Part shown: positions 51,463-59,080 of the stretch, one piece after another
Layout of the letters: each line of letters starts with the position of its first letter
How positions within the stretch are numbered: position 1 is the first letter of the stretch
Source of the DNA: a virus
IMG/VR virus record: IMGVR_UViG_3300025645_000060
Location: 1 to 64,000 of that record
Length of the DNA: 64,000 nt
Reading direction: 5' to 3' (one strand)
Translations under genes and position numbers: made by a program
Notes under the pieces: model-generated
Told to the model about the DNA's origin: nothing
What the model saw: only the letters and a program-made list of their open reading frames with translations
Databases searched by the model: none

Positions 51463-51651
51463 CTATTTTGCCGCCCTCTTATATGTATTCACCCACACAA
51501 ACCTTCTGCATATATAACAAAATACCTGTGTATTGCCCGTTTTAATTTGCTTGTCTGCCCAATCGAACCATTGGTTATAACCATCTGGTTCTTTCATCTG
51601 ATGTTTTATATGTGGGTGTACACATATTGTGTCTTTCTTTTTAAAGCACAT
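51463..51651 (-). CDS. Cassette ORF: Cys-containing protein (62 aa)
   Basis: MCFKKKDTICVHPHIKHQMK with a CYIC pair near the end; possibly a zinc ribbon (C-x-H...CxxC). It overlaps the upstream ORF by 11 bp, forming a two-gene cassette, and stops 7 bp before site 4. Confidence 0.58.
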   Translation of the reverse strand: MCFKKKDTICVHPHIKHQMKEPDGYNQWFDWADKQIKTGNTQVFCYICRRFVWVNTYKRAAK

Positions 51652-51871
51652 ATTTATATACTATATATTCATTTATAAACTTGTACATATGGTCTAATCT
51701 CCAACCACCTTTAGTTTTCCATAGCCATGTAGTATAATCTTTTAGTATTTCAATTTCTTTTTTTTTGTATTTACCTTCTACTATATTGATAATCTCGTCA
51801 ATATCGCCTTGTAATAAGGTGACATTATGATTGTCTGCCATATAGTCAAATAGGTCTTGATTTTCCTCCAT
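51641..51871 (-). CDS. Cassette ORF: hypothetical protein (76 aa)
   Basis: MEENQDLFDYMADNHNVTLL..., helical and acidic at the start, ending WRLDHMYKFINEYIVYKYVL. Its first 13 bases lie inside the 119-bp repeat, so the same gene start appears at position 13 of the window. Confidence 0.6.
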   Translation of the reverse strand: MEENQDLFDYMADNHNVTLLQGDIDEIINIVEGKYKKKEIEILKDYTTWLWKTKGGWRLDHMYKFINEYIVYKYVL

Positions 51872-51977
51872 AATTTGATTTTTTTAATTTTAAAAAAGCT
51901 CCGCAGCTAAAAAATAGATACTGTAGATAACAGTAGATACGATGTCATACGAGTACGACACATATCATCTGCCGTTA
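51859..51977. repeat. 119-bp perfect direct repeat, right copy
   Basis: Identical to 1-119. Beyond it the sequences differ: the left copy continues into the HNH gene and the right copy into a cassette ORF. The attC-like part (51925-51980) ends exactly where identity ends, at GTTA, matching the expected crossover position of an attC site. Confidence 0.95.
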
Positions 51978-51980
51978 CCA
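51925..51980 (-). mobile_element. attC-like site 3 (in the 119-bp repeat)
   Basis: Minus strand: GTAACGGCAGATGATATGTG pairs imperfectly with GATGTCAT...AGATACTGTTATC reversed arm (ATAACaGtAGAT / ATCTgCcGTTAT). The ORF upstream stops 6 bp from the edge. Confidence 0.64.
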
Positions 51981-51986
51981 ATAATA

Positions 51987-52169
51987 CTAAATTTTAGTAC
52001 TATCAATTAACTCGTTGTATTCTTCAATCCACTCAATAGGTATTTTCATACTTGCATCGTAGTATCTTACAATTGCACCTCTTACTTCTTGTAGCCTTTC
52101 AAGTCTATTTACAAACTTAGGTTTCAATCCTATTGGTGGCATTTCTACTTTTTCGTGTTCTTTTTTCAT
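51987..52169 (-). CDS. Cassette ORF: hypothetical protein (60 aa)
   Basis: MKKEHEKVEMPPIGLKPKFV then NRLERLQEVRGAIVRYYDAS. Basic, helical, not recognised. Stops 6 bp before site 3; starts 44 bp after site 2. Confidence 0.6.
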   Translation of the reverse strand: MKKEHEKVEMPPIGLKPKFVNRLERLQEVRGAIVRYYDASMKIPIEWIEEYNELIDSTKI

Positions 52170-52213
52170 CTTTTCTATTTATTAAGTTATTTCTATTTAA
52201 TCCGTACTATTGG

Positions 52214-52265
52214 TAACAACACCTATACGCCATACAAATACAGGCGCATAGCCAAACCGTTATGC
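52214..52265 (-). mobile_element. attC-like site 2
   Basis: Ends GTAACAAC and GTTATGC; arms CTATACGCC and GGCGCATAG (GT pairs allowed) with a short loop. The preceding ORF stops 4 bp away. Confidence 0.68.
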
Positions 52266-52269
52266 GCAA

Positions 52270-52500
52270 TTAAACAATAAACGCATTCTTGTAATCTGAA
52301 ATATTAAATCCAATATTCCAGAAAAACAAAGTTCCTTTTTTCAGCCTTTCACCAGTATCATTGTGTGTTGTCTTAAATTTCCTACATTGTATTAAACCTT
52401 CGCATCTTTCACCATCTGAGTTTATAAAAGCAATCTTATCGCCTTCTTTTACCTCAGTACCATTAAATAGTTTTGTTTTTCTTTGCTTAAATAAGTTCAT
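52270..52500 (-). CDS. Cassette ORF: small protein, copy B (76 aa)
   Basis: Paralogue of the ORF at 51086-51313 (about half the residues the same over the full length, including FINSDGERCE and GTLFFWN.GF..SDYK). ATG at 52500 is used; a frame from 52527 begins inside attC-like site 1. Between sites 1 and 2, thus a single-gene cassette. Confidence 0.68.
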   Translation of the reverse strand: MNLFKQRKTKLFNGTEVKEGDKIAFINSDGERCEGLIQCRKFKTTHNDTGERLKKGTLFFWNIGFNISDYKNAFIV

Positions 52501-52518
52501 AATCAACCAATTAACGGC

Positions 52519-52612
52519 ACACAACATTGTATATAGTTAATGCGCCAATGAAGTTGAGTGCTTAATTCAATCGTTTGTTGTAGGCGCACTAACCATATAC
52601 CTACCGTTGTAC
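52519..52612 (-). mobile_element. attC-like site 1 (long type)
   Basis: Plus-strand ends ACACAAC and GTTGTAC; arms GTATATAGTTAATGCGCC and GGCGCACTAACCATATAC complementary with small bulges. The ORF upstream stops 4 bp away. Best example in the window. Confidence 0.72.
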
Positions 52613-52616
52613 GCCA

Positions 52617-52880
52617 TTAAAGCCTACTCCCCCAATAATCATCCCACAACTCTTGGTAATATTCATAGCTTTCTTGTTGGCAGTATTTGCAACCTATTGC
52701 ATAATTGCTTTCTTCATCTACATAAGCAGTATTCATTCTGTACCTTTTGGGGTATAAAAACCATCCATGCAAGGGGCAGTATCCCAACGCCCACCACACA
52801 AAACGGCGTACAACAATAAATAAACGCAATTGTTTACGCTCTTTCTGTTGCTTATGTGTTATATTTTCAAAGTCTTTCAT
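52617..52880 (-). CDS. Cassette ORF: Trp/Tyr-rich protein with CxxC (87 aa)
   Basis: MKDFENITHKQQKERKQLRL, a hydrophobic FVWWALGYCPLHGWFLY, then YAIGCKYCQQESYEYYQEL. Two Cys sites suggest zinc binding; the central segment may sit in a membrane. First cassette of the array, next to the small terminase gene of phage B. Confidence 0.58.
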   Translation of the reverse strand: MKDFENITHKQQKERKQLRLFIVVRRFVWWALGYCPLHGWFLYPKRYRMNTAYVDEESNYAIGCKYCQQESYEYYQELWDDYWGSRL

Positions 52881-52923
52881 TTTATCAAATTTAGTGTTCA
52901 ACTGCGTTTATTATCAACGTTAC

Positions 52924-53307
52924 CTACAGATCGTCACCAGCTTCATCTATTACATTATTCTTTGCTGCTGCCGCATCTAGTAACTTTCTATCTTTTGGAC
53001 TCAACCCAAAAAGACTAGATAGTTTAATGATATTCGCTATTGCTTTATTTCGGATCGCCACCTCTGGTCTAGCTTGTCTGTAATCATTACCAGCTATAAA
53101 TGTCAGGCCATCTTCTAATGCTTCATTACATATGTTAACAGTGTTTATCGCTTGCGCTAAAAGTGATAATGATATTTGATCTTTTTGCAGATCAATAGAC
53201 CCTTCCAGGTTAATTAATATTTGATCATATATTCTTTGATCTTCTTGCGCTCTTTTTATTAATTCCGCTTCGGTTGGTTTGTTTGATTTCAATTTTTTTA
53301 ATGCCAT
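52924..53307 (-). CDS. Terminase small subunit, P27-like (127 aa)
   Basis: Ends with the recognisable P27-type block IANIIKLSSLFGLSPKDRKLL, after a helical N-terminus (TEAELIKRAQEDQRIYDQIL). Unlike the phage A small terminase, which is a different family, so this belongs to a second packaging system. No matching large subunit is in the window; it would be expected beyond the HNH gene or lost. It marks the edge of the cassette array. Confidence 0.7.
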   Translation of the reverse strand: MALKKLKSNKPTEAELIKRAQEDQRIYDQILINLEGSIDLQKDQISLSLLAQAINTVNICNEALEDGLTFIAGNDYRQARPEVAIRNKAIANIIKLSSLFGLSPKDRKLLDAAAAKNNVIDEAGDDL

Positions 53308-53318
53308 TTTTTAAATTT

Positions 53319-53555
53319 TTAAAAAGATAATATTACAAAATCTTTATGTAAACCATATTTTTCACAATTTTTTAATATATATTTAATTTTTACTTTTATT
53401 TTTTTATTTGTGTAAAATTCGTTTTTAATTTCATGTAAAGTAATATAATCTCCAATTTTATAATTTTTAGAATTTTTTCTTAATTCAAAATTTTTATTTC
53501 CGTTTTTTATTTCTTTAAAATATTTAGATAAAATATCAAGATCGTGGTTTTTCAT
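53319..53555 (-). CDS. DUF3850-like ASCH-fold protein (78 aa)
   Basis: MKNHDLDILSKYFKEIKNGN, KNFELRKNSKNYKIGDYITL and GLHKDFVILSF follow the DUF3850 pattern (L.I...YF..i..G.K.FElRkn...y.vGD...l.E). ASCH-like folds bind RNA or modified nucleotides. I use the ATG at 53555, 1 bp after the ABC-GNAT stop; a frame from 53606 overlaps it. Coupled to the ABC-GNAT gene. Confidence 0.78.
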   Translation of the reverse strand: MKNHDLDILSKYFKEIKNGNKNFELRKNSKNYKIGDYITLHEIKNEFYTNKKIKVKIKYILKNCEKYGLHKDFVILSF

Positions 53556-53556
53556 T

Positions 53557-54726
53557 TTAAAAAATTGATAATTGATTTTGAGCAATTTCTTTATAAGCAT
53601 CAGCATTAAAAGTAATTAAATTTGTATTTGTTTCATTTTTATCACCAATAAATTTGTAAGATTTAGATATTCTTGTTGAAGTTTTAAATGTACCTGTAGA
53701 AGCAATTTTTTTCGATTGCATCATTTCTGCTTTTTTTTCTCCGTTGGTTCCCGATGTGAATAACCAATTATTAGATCTTTCAAATGATTTCCACAAAGCT
53801 GGATTTGATGTTTTTATATAAATAGTTTTATTGTCGTTTTTATAAACTTGACCAAACCAATTTACAAATTTAAAACCAATACCCATTCCCTGAAAATCTG
53901 GCAAAACTACCACTCTAGAAATCCTATATCCGTTTTTTATATTACCATGAGGAAAAGGAAGAATAGCCATAAAAGCTATTGGTTTATCATTATACAAACT
54001 TACAAAATTTTTAGCTGCTTTATTTAAATTTTCAGTTAGATAGTGATGTTGCTTGAATATATCCCAAGTTTCATATCTACATCGAAATATCTGTAATTCA
54101 ATTTTTGGTTTTCCTTGCCGAAGATAGTCCGTCTTCTCTAGACGGCCTTTTAGTGGAGAATAAGTCCAATCAGGTTGCAACCATTCCATAATGTCAAAAT
54201 GACAAGAAGCAAGAATTATTTTTTTGTTATTTCGCCGAATATATTTTTGTAAAGCGTTAGACATAGCTTTAGCGACATCTCTATCTACTACGGATGTAAA
54301 TTCATCTATCAATATTATATCTCCATTTTTTGCTTTTCCTACTTTATATGCTAATGAAGCTCTATATTGTTCTCCGTTTGATAATAAATTAAATGGTCTT
54401 AACCATGTTGGAACAGAAGCCAAACCCATAGCAGATAATAAAAAAGTAGCTTCTTTTGGTTCTAACCAATCAAAATTAGATATTAATGGTTTTTGTTCAT
54501 CAAATTTATCAATATTCAAATTTCCAAATTCTTTCAATAAAGTTGTTTTCCCAGTACCAGACCCACCATATATAACTCCTATATTCCAATCAAAAGTTTT
54601 ACATTCAGAAAAATTTATAGGAATTTTTACAATTGTTTCTTTTTTGTTTTGAATATCAAAAGCTTCATATATGTATTCAGTATACTTATCATTTATTATT
54701 TTATTTCTTTTTTCAATGTATTTCAT
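53557..54726 (-). CDS. ABC-type ATPase fused to GNAT acetyltransferase-like domain (389 aa)
   Basis: ABC domain: Walker A GGSGTGKT (54-61), signature LLSNGEQ (114-120), Walker B DIILIDEF (135-142) and H-switch ILASCH (171-176). Then a GNAT-like domain with HHYLTENLNKAAKNFVSLYN and the acyl-CoA-binding loop VVVLPDFQGMGIG (272-284). This fusion corresponds to the known 'ABC ATPase fused to predicted acetyltransferase' class (I recall COG2401). In phages such genes stand near terminases and are suspected to modify DNA or protein; no function is proven. No membrane domain, so it is not a transporter. Confidence 0.85.
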   Translation of the reverse strand: MKYIEKRNKIINDKYTEYIYEAFDIQNKKETIVKIPINFSECKTFDWNIGVIYGGSGTGKTTLLKEFGNLNIDKFDEQKPLISNFDWLEPKEATFLLSAMGLASVPTWLRPFNLLSNGEQYRASLAYKVGKAKNGDIILIDEFTSVVDRDVAKAMSNALQKYIRRNNKKIILASCHFDIMEWLQPDWTYSPLKGRLEKTDYLRQGKPKIELQIFRCRYETWDIFKQHHYLTENLNKAAKNFVSLYNDKPIAFMAILPFPHGNIKNGYRISRVVVLPDFQGMGIGFKFVNWFGQVYKNDNKTIYIKTSNPALWKSFERSNNWLFTSGTNGEKKAEMMQSKKIASTGTFKTSTRISKSYKFIGDKNETNTNLITFNADAYKEIAQNQLSIF

Positions 54727-54822
54727 AATTTTTATTTATTAAATTTTTGTTTTAAGCTCCCCTATAGTCAAAAAAGATAAAAAATGTGTGTGTGTTTATG
54801 CAGCCGTTTACACTGCCTCTCG

Positions 54823-55173
54823 CTAATTGCATTTCCAAGACGACCCCCTATGTGGAATTAATTCTTGGTCTATGTTCTTAACGCTTGTTATGTATATATC
54901 TCTTGATTCATCGCTGGATTTCTTCGCATGACAACCATTGCACAATGCTTGATGGTTGCGGATGTCCCAGAATGATCCGCCAATTCTTACTGGGATAATA
55001 TGATCTACACATCTTGACTGGCCACCACATCCAACACATTTAGGATTGTCCAATCTATATTGTTTACTATGCTTTCTCCAATCCATCGAATGATATACGC
55101 TTGTATCATGGTTGGCTTTACGTTTTGTTTGCTTTGGTTTAGTCCTTCTTGACCGCTTGTTCATTGATGGCAT
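54823..55173 (-). CDS. HNH endonuclease (116 aa)
   Basis: Basic N-terminus (KRSRRTKPKQTKRKANHD), then CVGC, CVDHIIPVRIGGSFWDIRNH and LCNGCHAKKS: the full HNH motif with both Cys pairs. It lies near the small terminase, the place of packaging-associated HNH proteins in many phages. In contrast to the HNH gene at 117, all catalytic residues are present. Confidence 0.85.
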   Translation of the reverse strand: MPSMNKRSRRTKPKQTKRKANHDTSVYHSMDWRKHSKQYRLDNPKCVGCGGQSRCVDHIIPVRIGGSFWDIRNHQALCNGCHAKKSSDESRDIYITSVKNIDQELIPHRGSSWKCN

Positions 55174-55215
55174 ACAAATATAACTATTTATTATTTAATG
55201 TCTTTTTCGCTTAAT

Positions 55216-55431
55216 GTGTACATAGTGTACATGATGTACGTTGAAATCTCTATTAGTATATAGAACTGTATATGTATATATATATATATATACATACGCT
55301 TTATTATATAAATATATATAGAAAAGGTATGTACACTATGTACACATTAGCTTATAGCTATATATACAAGGCGTTTCAAGGTGTACATACCTTAGATTCA
55401 ACTATGTACAAGGTATGTACACTATGTACAC
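55216..55431. repeat. Cluster of TGTACA-containing inverted/direct repeats
   Basis: Copies of GGTATGTACACTATGTACAC at 55326-55345 and 55412-55431, its inverted core GTGTACATAGTGTACAT at 55216-55232, and partial inverted copy GTGTACATACCTT at 55381-55393, with an alternating TA run (about 55272-55300). It fills the gap between the primase-helicase and HNH genes; it could be phage B's replication origin or an operator. Confidence 0.78.
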
Positions 55432-55439
55432 TTTTAGCC

Positions 55440-57815
55440 TTAAAATGGCATATCTTCATCAATATCACTAATATCTGTCTGTTCTGCTTTAAAATCTGTC
55501 TGATAAGATGTAAGATTTGGATCAACTCTTTTAATTTTCCAGCAACTTACCGGAACATTATTACCAGTTATAGATTTAAATCTCTTCCTTTTACCCTTCT
55601 CAAATCCTATTTCATTTAGTTTTATTCCTAATAATTGACCACTACATTCATATTTGTGCAGACCTAATAACTCCTTTATCTCATAAGTTGCACTAACATG
55701 ATCCTCACTAGACTCAAAATTCTCTATCAAAAACTCCTTAACCAAATCAACTTCTTTTAATTCATCTCTTGTGGATAGGTATTCCATCTCTTCATTGGTC
55801 GTACTGGTCAACATCGTCTTATCTTTAGCGTTATCATATATATACTTTAATTCAGACCATAAATTATCTATACCGCTTTCTTGTATCTTATCAAATGCTT
55901 CCTGGTCTCTATCATCTACTTTAAGCGGAAATACTCGCCTATTATCACGCTCATCGCTTCCTAACACGTTATTATCATTGGTTGTGGCACATAGTACCGC
56001 ATATCGTCTGTGTGTGTCTGTACTGCGCTGATATGGCGCTCTAAACGTTAATGTCTCAGAAGATAATACTGACTTAATCCAATCTTTGTCCTTGCTGCCA
56101 GTTCCAGTAATATCATCACGCAATACTAAAATATTCTCGCACATCATCGCTTTTGCATCCTCATCCTTGCGAGGAAAATCTTTAATAGTTATAAAATATT
56201 TATCTAATGATTTAGGCAATAGGTTTTTAAAAAAGTAAGTCTTTCCGTTGTTCATCTTGCCGGTCAATACCAACATTAGTTCGGCCGCTGATACTTGATA
56301 ACCAGATGTAAGAAATTGCAATAGCCATTTTGTAAATAGACCAAAACAAAGTTTCTTTTCATCTTCATTATCAAACTCTACATTTAGCGAATCAAACAAT
56401 TTGTAAATTGTTGACTGTTTGCCTACTGGCTCAATTGCAGTTAGTGAATCAAAATATTTTTCAAATGGATGATAGCTAGGCAAACGATCAGATTCTATAT
56501 AATCATAAACTAACTGCTTACTGATTTTTGGATTGTCCTTAACTATATCTAAATAAATAGAAACATAATCTCTTTCTTTCAATTGTATCAATTCTTTAGT
56601 TTCAACCCTATTTGTCATTAAATTAGTAACCAATCCAATCTTCTCAATATGTTGCTCAATAGTATCATATTGTTTATTATCTGCCTTTGTCTTTTCTTTT
56701 TTAAAAGCATCTTTGCCAGCATTAATGATCTGTCGCTGATCGGTTGAATCTGTTGAGTAAGCAGATAAATCAATTGCCATTAAGTCCATGATAGTATCAT
56801 GTGATGCAGTTGGAATTTCAGCATATTTAGTTTTTATCCTTTCTATTAAACTACTCGCTCCGGCATCCCATTGCTCGCCGTATCCATCATTATATAAATC
56901 TTTCGCATTACTAGTCATACTGTCTTTAGAAGTATCACCATAGCGCACCAAACATCTTAAAGCTGATGGAGAATAAGGTTGTTCTGGCTCAAATACTGTC
57001 GATGATGAAAACACCTTAAAAAGCCGCTTTTCTTTGTGGAAATTTCCGCTATACTTTGCATCTGTTTCCCCAGGGCGCAACCAATACGATCTTTGGTTAT
57101 CTTCATATACAAAGCTAAAACCAGCCGTATCCAATTCGTTCATCCAATCATCTTTCGCATTGTAATCTGTCCACGATGTTAGACGATAATCTTTGTCTGT
57201 TCTTGGTATATATGTCGGCTCAGATTTCTTAACGCTTGGCGCTTGATATTCGTTAAAATCTTTAGCAATATCAAATATGGCTTTTCTATCAAACCTTGAC
57301 CAATTAGGAATATTATCTAAGCTTGCGTTATACATTACAGAATAGTTTGGCGATGGTGGAGCAATTACATAACCGCCTTGTCCTCTTGTTTCTATCCTAA
57401 CCGGAATTACATTATTGGCTTTCTTCTTTTGCGCTAGCTTTAAATTTCCGCAACTAATATCATCTGGCGGATTATTCATATCAAAATCATTCCTAAAATA
57501 AATATGATATCCTTTTCTTGTTTTAATGGTTAAAATCATATGACCATTGCCATCAAAGTAATTTAGTATGGCATCATAAAATTGCGGAAATACGCTGGCA
57601 TCATCAATATCAATCACTTCTAAGTTATCGCTAATTGACCCGCAGATAACACCAATCATTTCCGATTTACCAAAATATTGAACTACTTCCGTTTCGCTCA
57701 TTTTAGCTTTTTGATATTTCTTCCAACTAGGCAAAGCTGGTTTTTTCTTTAAATCGCAAGGAATTACAGAAAGATTTTTATCAATAAATTGCTGCGCTTG
57801 TTTTTGTTGTATCAT
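55440..57815 (-). CDS. Primase-polymerase/helicase (Prim-Pol plus VirE/SF3-like, 791 aa)
   Basis: N-terminal Prim-Pol-type domain (about 1-190): LSVIPCDLKKKPALPSWK, VIDIDD (metal-binding acids) and IKTRKGYHIYFRN. Middle linker, then a helicase-like ATPase domain (about 480-680) with Walker A TGKMNNGKTYFFK, VLRDDITG, and CATTNDNNVLGSDERDNRRVFP, as in VirE/VapE and phage D5-type enzymes. It should start replication and unwind DNA. The C-terminus ends DEDMPF, like the acidic tip of SSB proteins. The start at 57815 is the ATG. Confidence 0.85.
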   Translation of the reverse strand: MIQQKQAQQFIDKNLSVIPCDLKKKPALPSWKKYQKAKMSETEVVQYFGKSEMIGVICGSISDNLEVIDIDDASVFPQFYDAILNYFDGNGHMILTIKTRKGYHIYFRNDFDMNNPPDDISCGNLKLAQKKKANNVIPVRIETRGQGGYVIAPPSPNYSVMYNASLDNIPNWSRFDRKAIFDIAKDFNEYQAPSVKKSEPTYIPRTDKDYRLTSWTDYNAKDDWMNELDTAGFSFVYEDNQRSYWLRPGETDAKYSGNFHKEKRLFKVFSSSTVFEPEQPYSPSALRCLVRYGDTSKDSMTSNAKDLYNDGYGEQWDAGASSLIERIKTKYAEIPTASHDTIMDLMAIDLSAYSTDSTDQRQIINAGKDAFKKEKTKADNKQYDTIEQHIEKIGLVTNLMTNRVETKELIQLKERDYVSIYLDIVKDNPKISKQLVYDYIESDRLPSYHPFEKYFDSLTAIEPVGKQSTIYKLFDSLNVEFDNEDEKKLCFGLFTKWLLQFLTSGYQVSAAELMLVLTGKMNNGKTYFFKNLLPKSLDKYFITIKDFPRKDEDAKAMMCENILVLRDDITGTGSKDKDWIKSVLSSETLTFRAPYQRSTDTHRRYAVLCATTNDNNVLGSDERDNRRVFPLKVDDRDQEAFDKIQESGIDNLWSELKYIYDNAKDKTMLTSTTNEEMEYLSTRDELKEVDLVKEFLIENFESSEDHVSATYEIKELLGLHKYECSGQLLGIKLNEIGFEKGKRKRFKSITGNNVPVSCWKIKRVDPNLTSYQTDFKAEQTDISDIDEDMPF

Positions 57816-57880
57816 AGTCTAATCCTCTTTAAAAAATAATGTAAAAAATAAAATCGCAAAAAGTATTTGAAGAAACAAAA

Positions 57881-58273
57881 TCATATTGCTACTTTTTTAA
57901 TTTCTTGATGAATCTTTGCGGCCCATGATAATGGTTTAATGTTATCCGGCTTTGAGTATGTTGGCCTAATTATTTTTTTTAAATTCTTTTTAGCACAATA
58001 ATTCCGAACATAATGAACTTTAACATTAAGATCAAATGATATTTCTTTATAAGTTTTTGACAAATAATTATCTTCGATATATTGTTTATCATCATCATGC
58101 AAGACAGTATATATCTCAAGATTATTTCTTTTGAAATAAGCTCTAACAGTTGGTCCTGGTCTATTTATTTTTTTGGCAATTTGATTGACCGGCATTGTAG
58201 TTCGGTTTTCTAGCATAAAAGCTATATCGCTTTCTGATAGTTTTTTGTTCTTTCTTCCAGTTTTTGTTTTCAT
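57881..58273 (-). CDS. Double helix-turn-helix protein (130 aa)
   Basis: Two HTH-like stretches: MPVNQIAKKINRPGPTVRAY (about 27-46) and KTYKEISFDLNVKVHYVRNY (about 73-92). End IHQEIKKVAI recalls the end of the phage A protein at 4061. Probably binds DNA near the replication genes of phage B. Confidence 0.62.
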   Translation of the reverse strand: MKTKTGRKNKKLSESDIAFMLENRTTMPVNQIAKKINRPGPTVRAYFKRNNLEIYTVLHDDDKQYIEDNYLSKTYKEISFDLNVKVHYVRNYCAKKNLKKIIRPTYSKPDNIKPLSWAAKIHQEIKKVAI

Positions 58274-58300
58274 AATTTAGTTTTAAACTTTTAAAAAAAT

Positions 58301-58337
58301 GCGGTGTAATGTCTTAAATTCGGTTTCACTACACCGC
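58301..58337 (-). terminator. Rho-independent terminator
   Basis: On the minus strand GCGGTGTA (58337-58330) pairs perfectly with TACACCGC (58308-58301), followed by seven T residues after one A. Confidence 0.85.
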
Positions 58338-58381
58338 TCCATATATCAGCGCAAAGCATACATATAGGATTAAAAAGTATT

Positions 58382-58579
58382 TTACAATTTCAATTCATCT
58401 CTATCCACCATTCCTTTTTCATCTATCAGATGGCCATATTTTTTATATGCTTTTTGATAAGTTAGATTATACATTTGAATCAGCTTATGAATATGAATTG
58501 AACGATTAAGATATCTATTAGCATCTTTTGGTATTGGTTTTGCAGATATTCTTCTTGAACTTATTTTACTTCTTGGCAT
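58382..58579 (-). CDS. Small HTH-like protein shared with phage A (65 aa)
   Basis: Basic N-terminus, then IHIHKLIQMYNLTYQKAYKK and YGHLIDEKGMV, matching the phage A protein at 41847-42008. The N-terminal 20 residues are specific to this copy. Confidence 0.75.
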   Translation of the reverse strand: MPRSKISSRRISAKPIPKDANRYLNRSIHIHKLIQMYNLTYQKAYKKYGHLIDEKGMVDRDELKL

Positions 58580-58601
58580 TACTTATTCTTTATTTTTTTA
58601 G

Positions 58602-58644
58602 AAAAGTTGAGAGCCGGAGTTTCGACCCTCCAGCCGCTCTCAAC
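58602..58644 (-). terminator. Rho-independent terminator
   Basis: On the minus strand GTTGAGAGC (58644-58636) pairs with GCTCTCAAC (58614-58606), followed by TTTTCT. Confidence 0.75.
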
Positions 58645-58693
58645 GAAACTACACTATCAAATTCGATACTTTTATCAAAATTGATAAACTTCT

Positions 58694-58786
58694 TTATGCT
58701 CCCATATTGATGAACCACCACAATGCCAGGATTACAAATATTTGTAATTTTAGCAAGTCAATAAATTTAATTTTTGGATTTTGCAT
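58694..58786 (-). CDS. 30-aa membrane peptide
   Basis: MQNPKIKFIDLLKLQIFVIL then ALWWFINMGA: an amphipathic start and one membrane helix. Leader AAACTAAAAC before the ATG is shared with other phage B genes, which supports it. Confidence 0.5.
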   Translation of the reverse strand: MQNPKIKFIDLLKLQIFVILALWWFINMGA

Positions 58787-58790
58787 AGTT

Positions 58791-59051
58791 TTAGTTTTTA
58801 TTATTTATTGATTCTAAAAAATGTTCTTCATCATCGAAACCTAATAATTGACAAATATAATCTGAGTTAAACCAAAATAAATCATTTATTTCTGTTTCAG
58901 TTGGTATATAACCACCGCCGCCATCTTTATATTCTTCTTCTAAAAAAACATCTAATATTTCTAATTGATTATAAGTTAATTTATCAGCTAACGATTTAGC
59001 GCCGGCCCAAAATTTAAATTCTTTTAAAGAAGTATTTGTAGTGTAAATCAT
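58791..59051 (-). CDS. Hypothetical acidic protein (86 aa)
   Basis: Not recognised. Helical start (SLKEFKFWAGAKSLADKLTY), GGGG turn and acidic end (LLGFDDEEHFLESINNK). Leader TTTAAACTAAAAATT before the ATG. Confidence 0.6.
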   Translation of the reverse strand: MIYTTNTSLKEFKFWAGAKSLADKLTYNQLEILDVFLEEEYKDGGGGYIPTETEINDLFWFNSDYICQLLGFDDEEHFLESINNKN

Positions 59052-59080
59052 AATTTTTAGTTTAAAATGTGAGATTAAAA

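Noticed and set aside
1-51977. 119-bp direct repeats as prophage attL/attR
   Set aside because: No integrase or excisionase gene is visible and the DNA on the outer side is also phage-like; the window starting exactly at the repeat points to a contig end.
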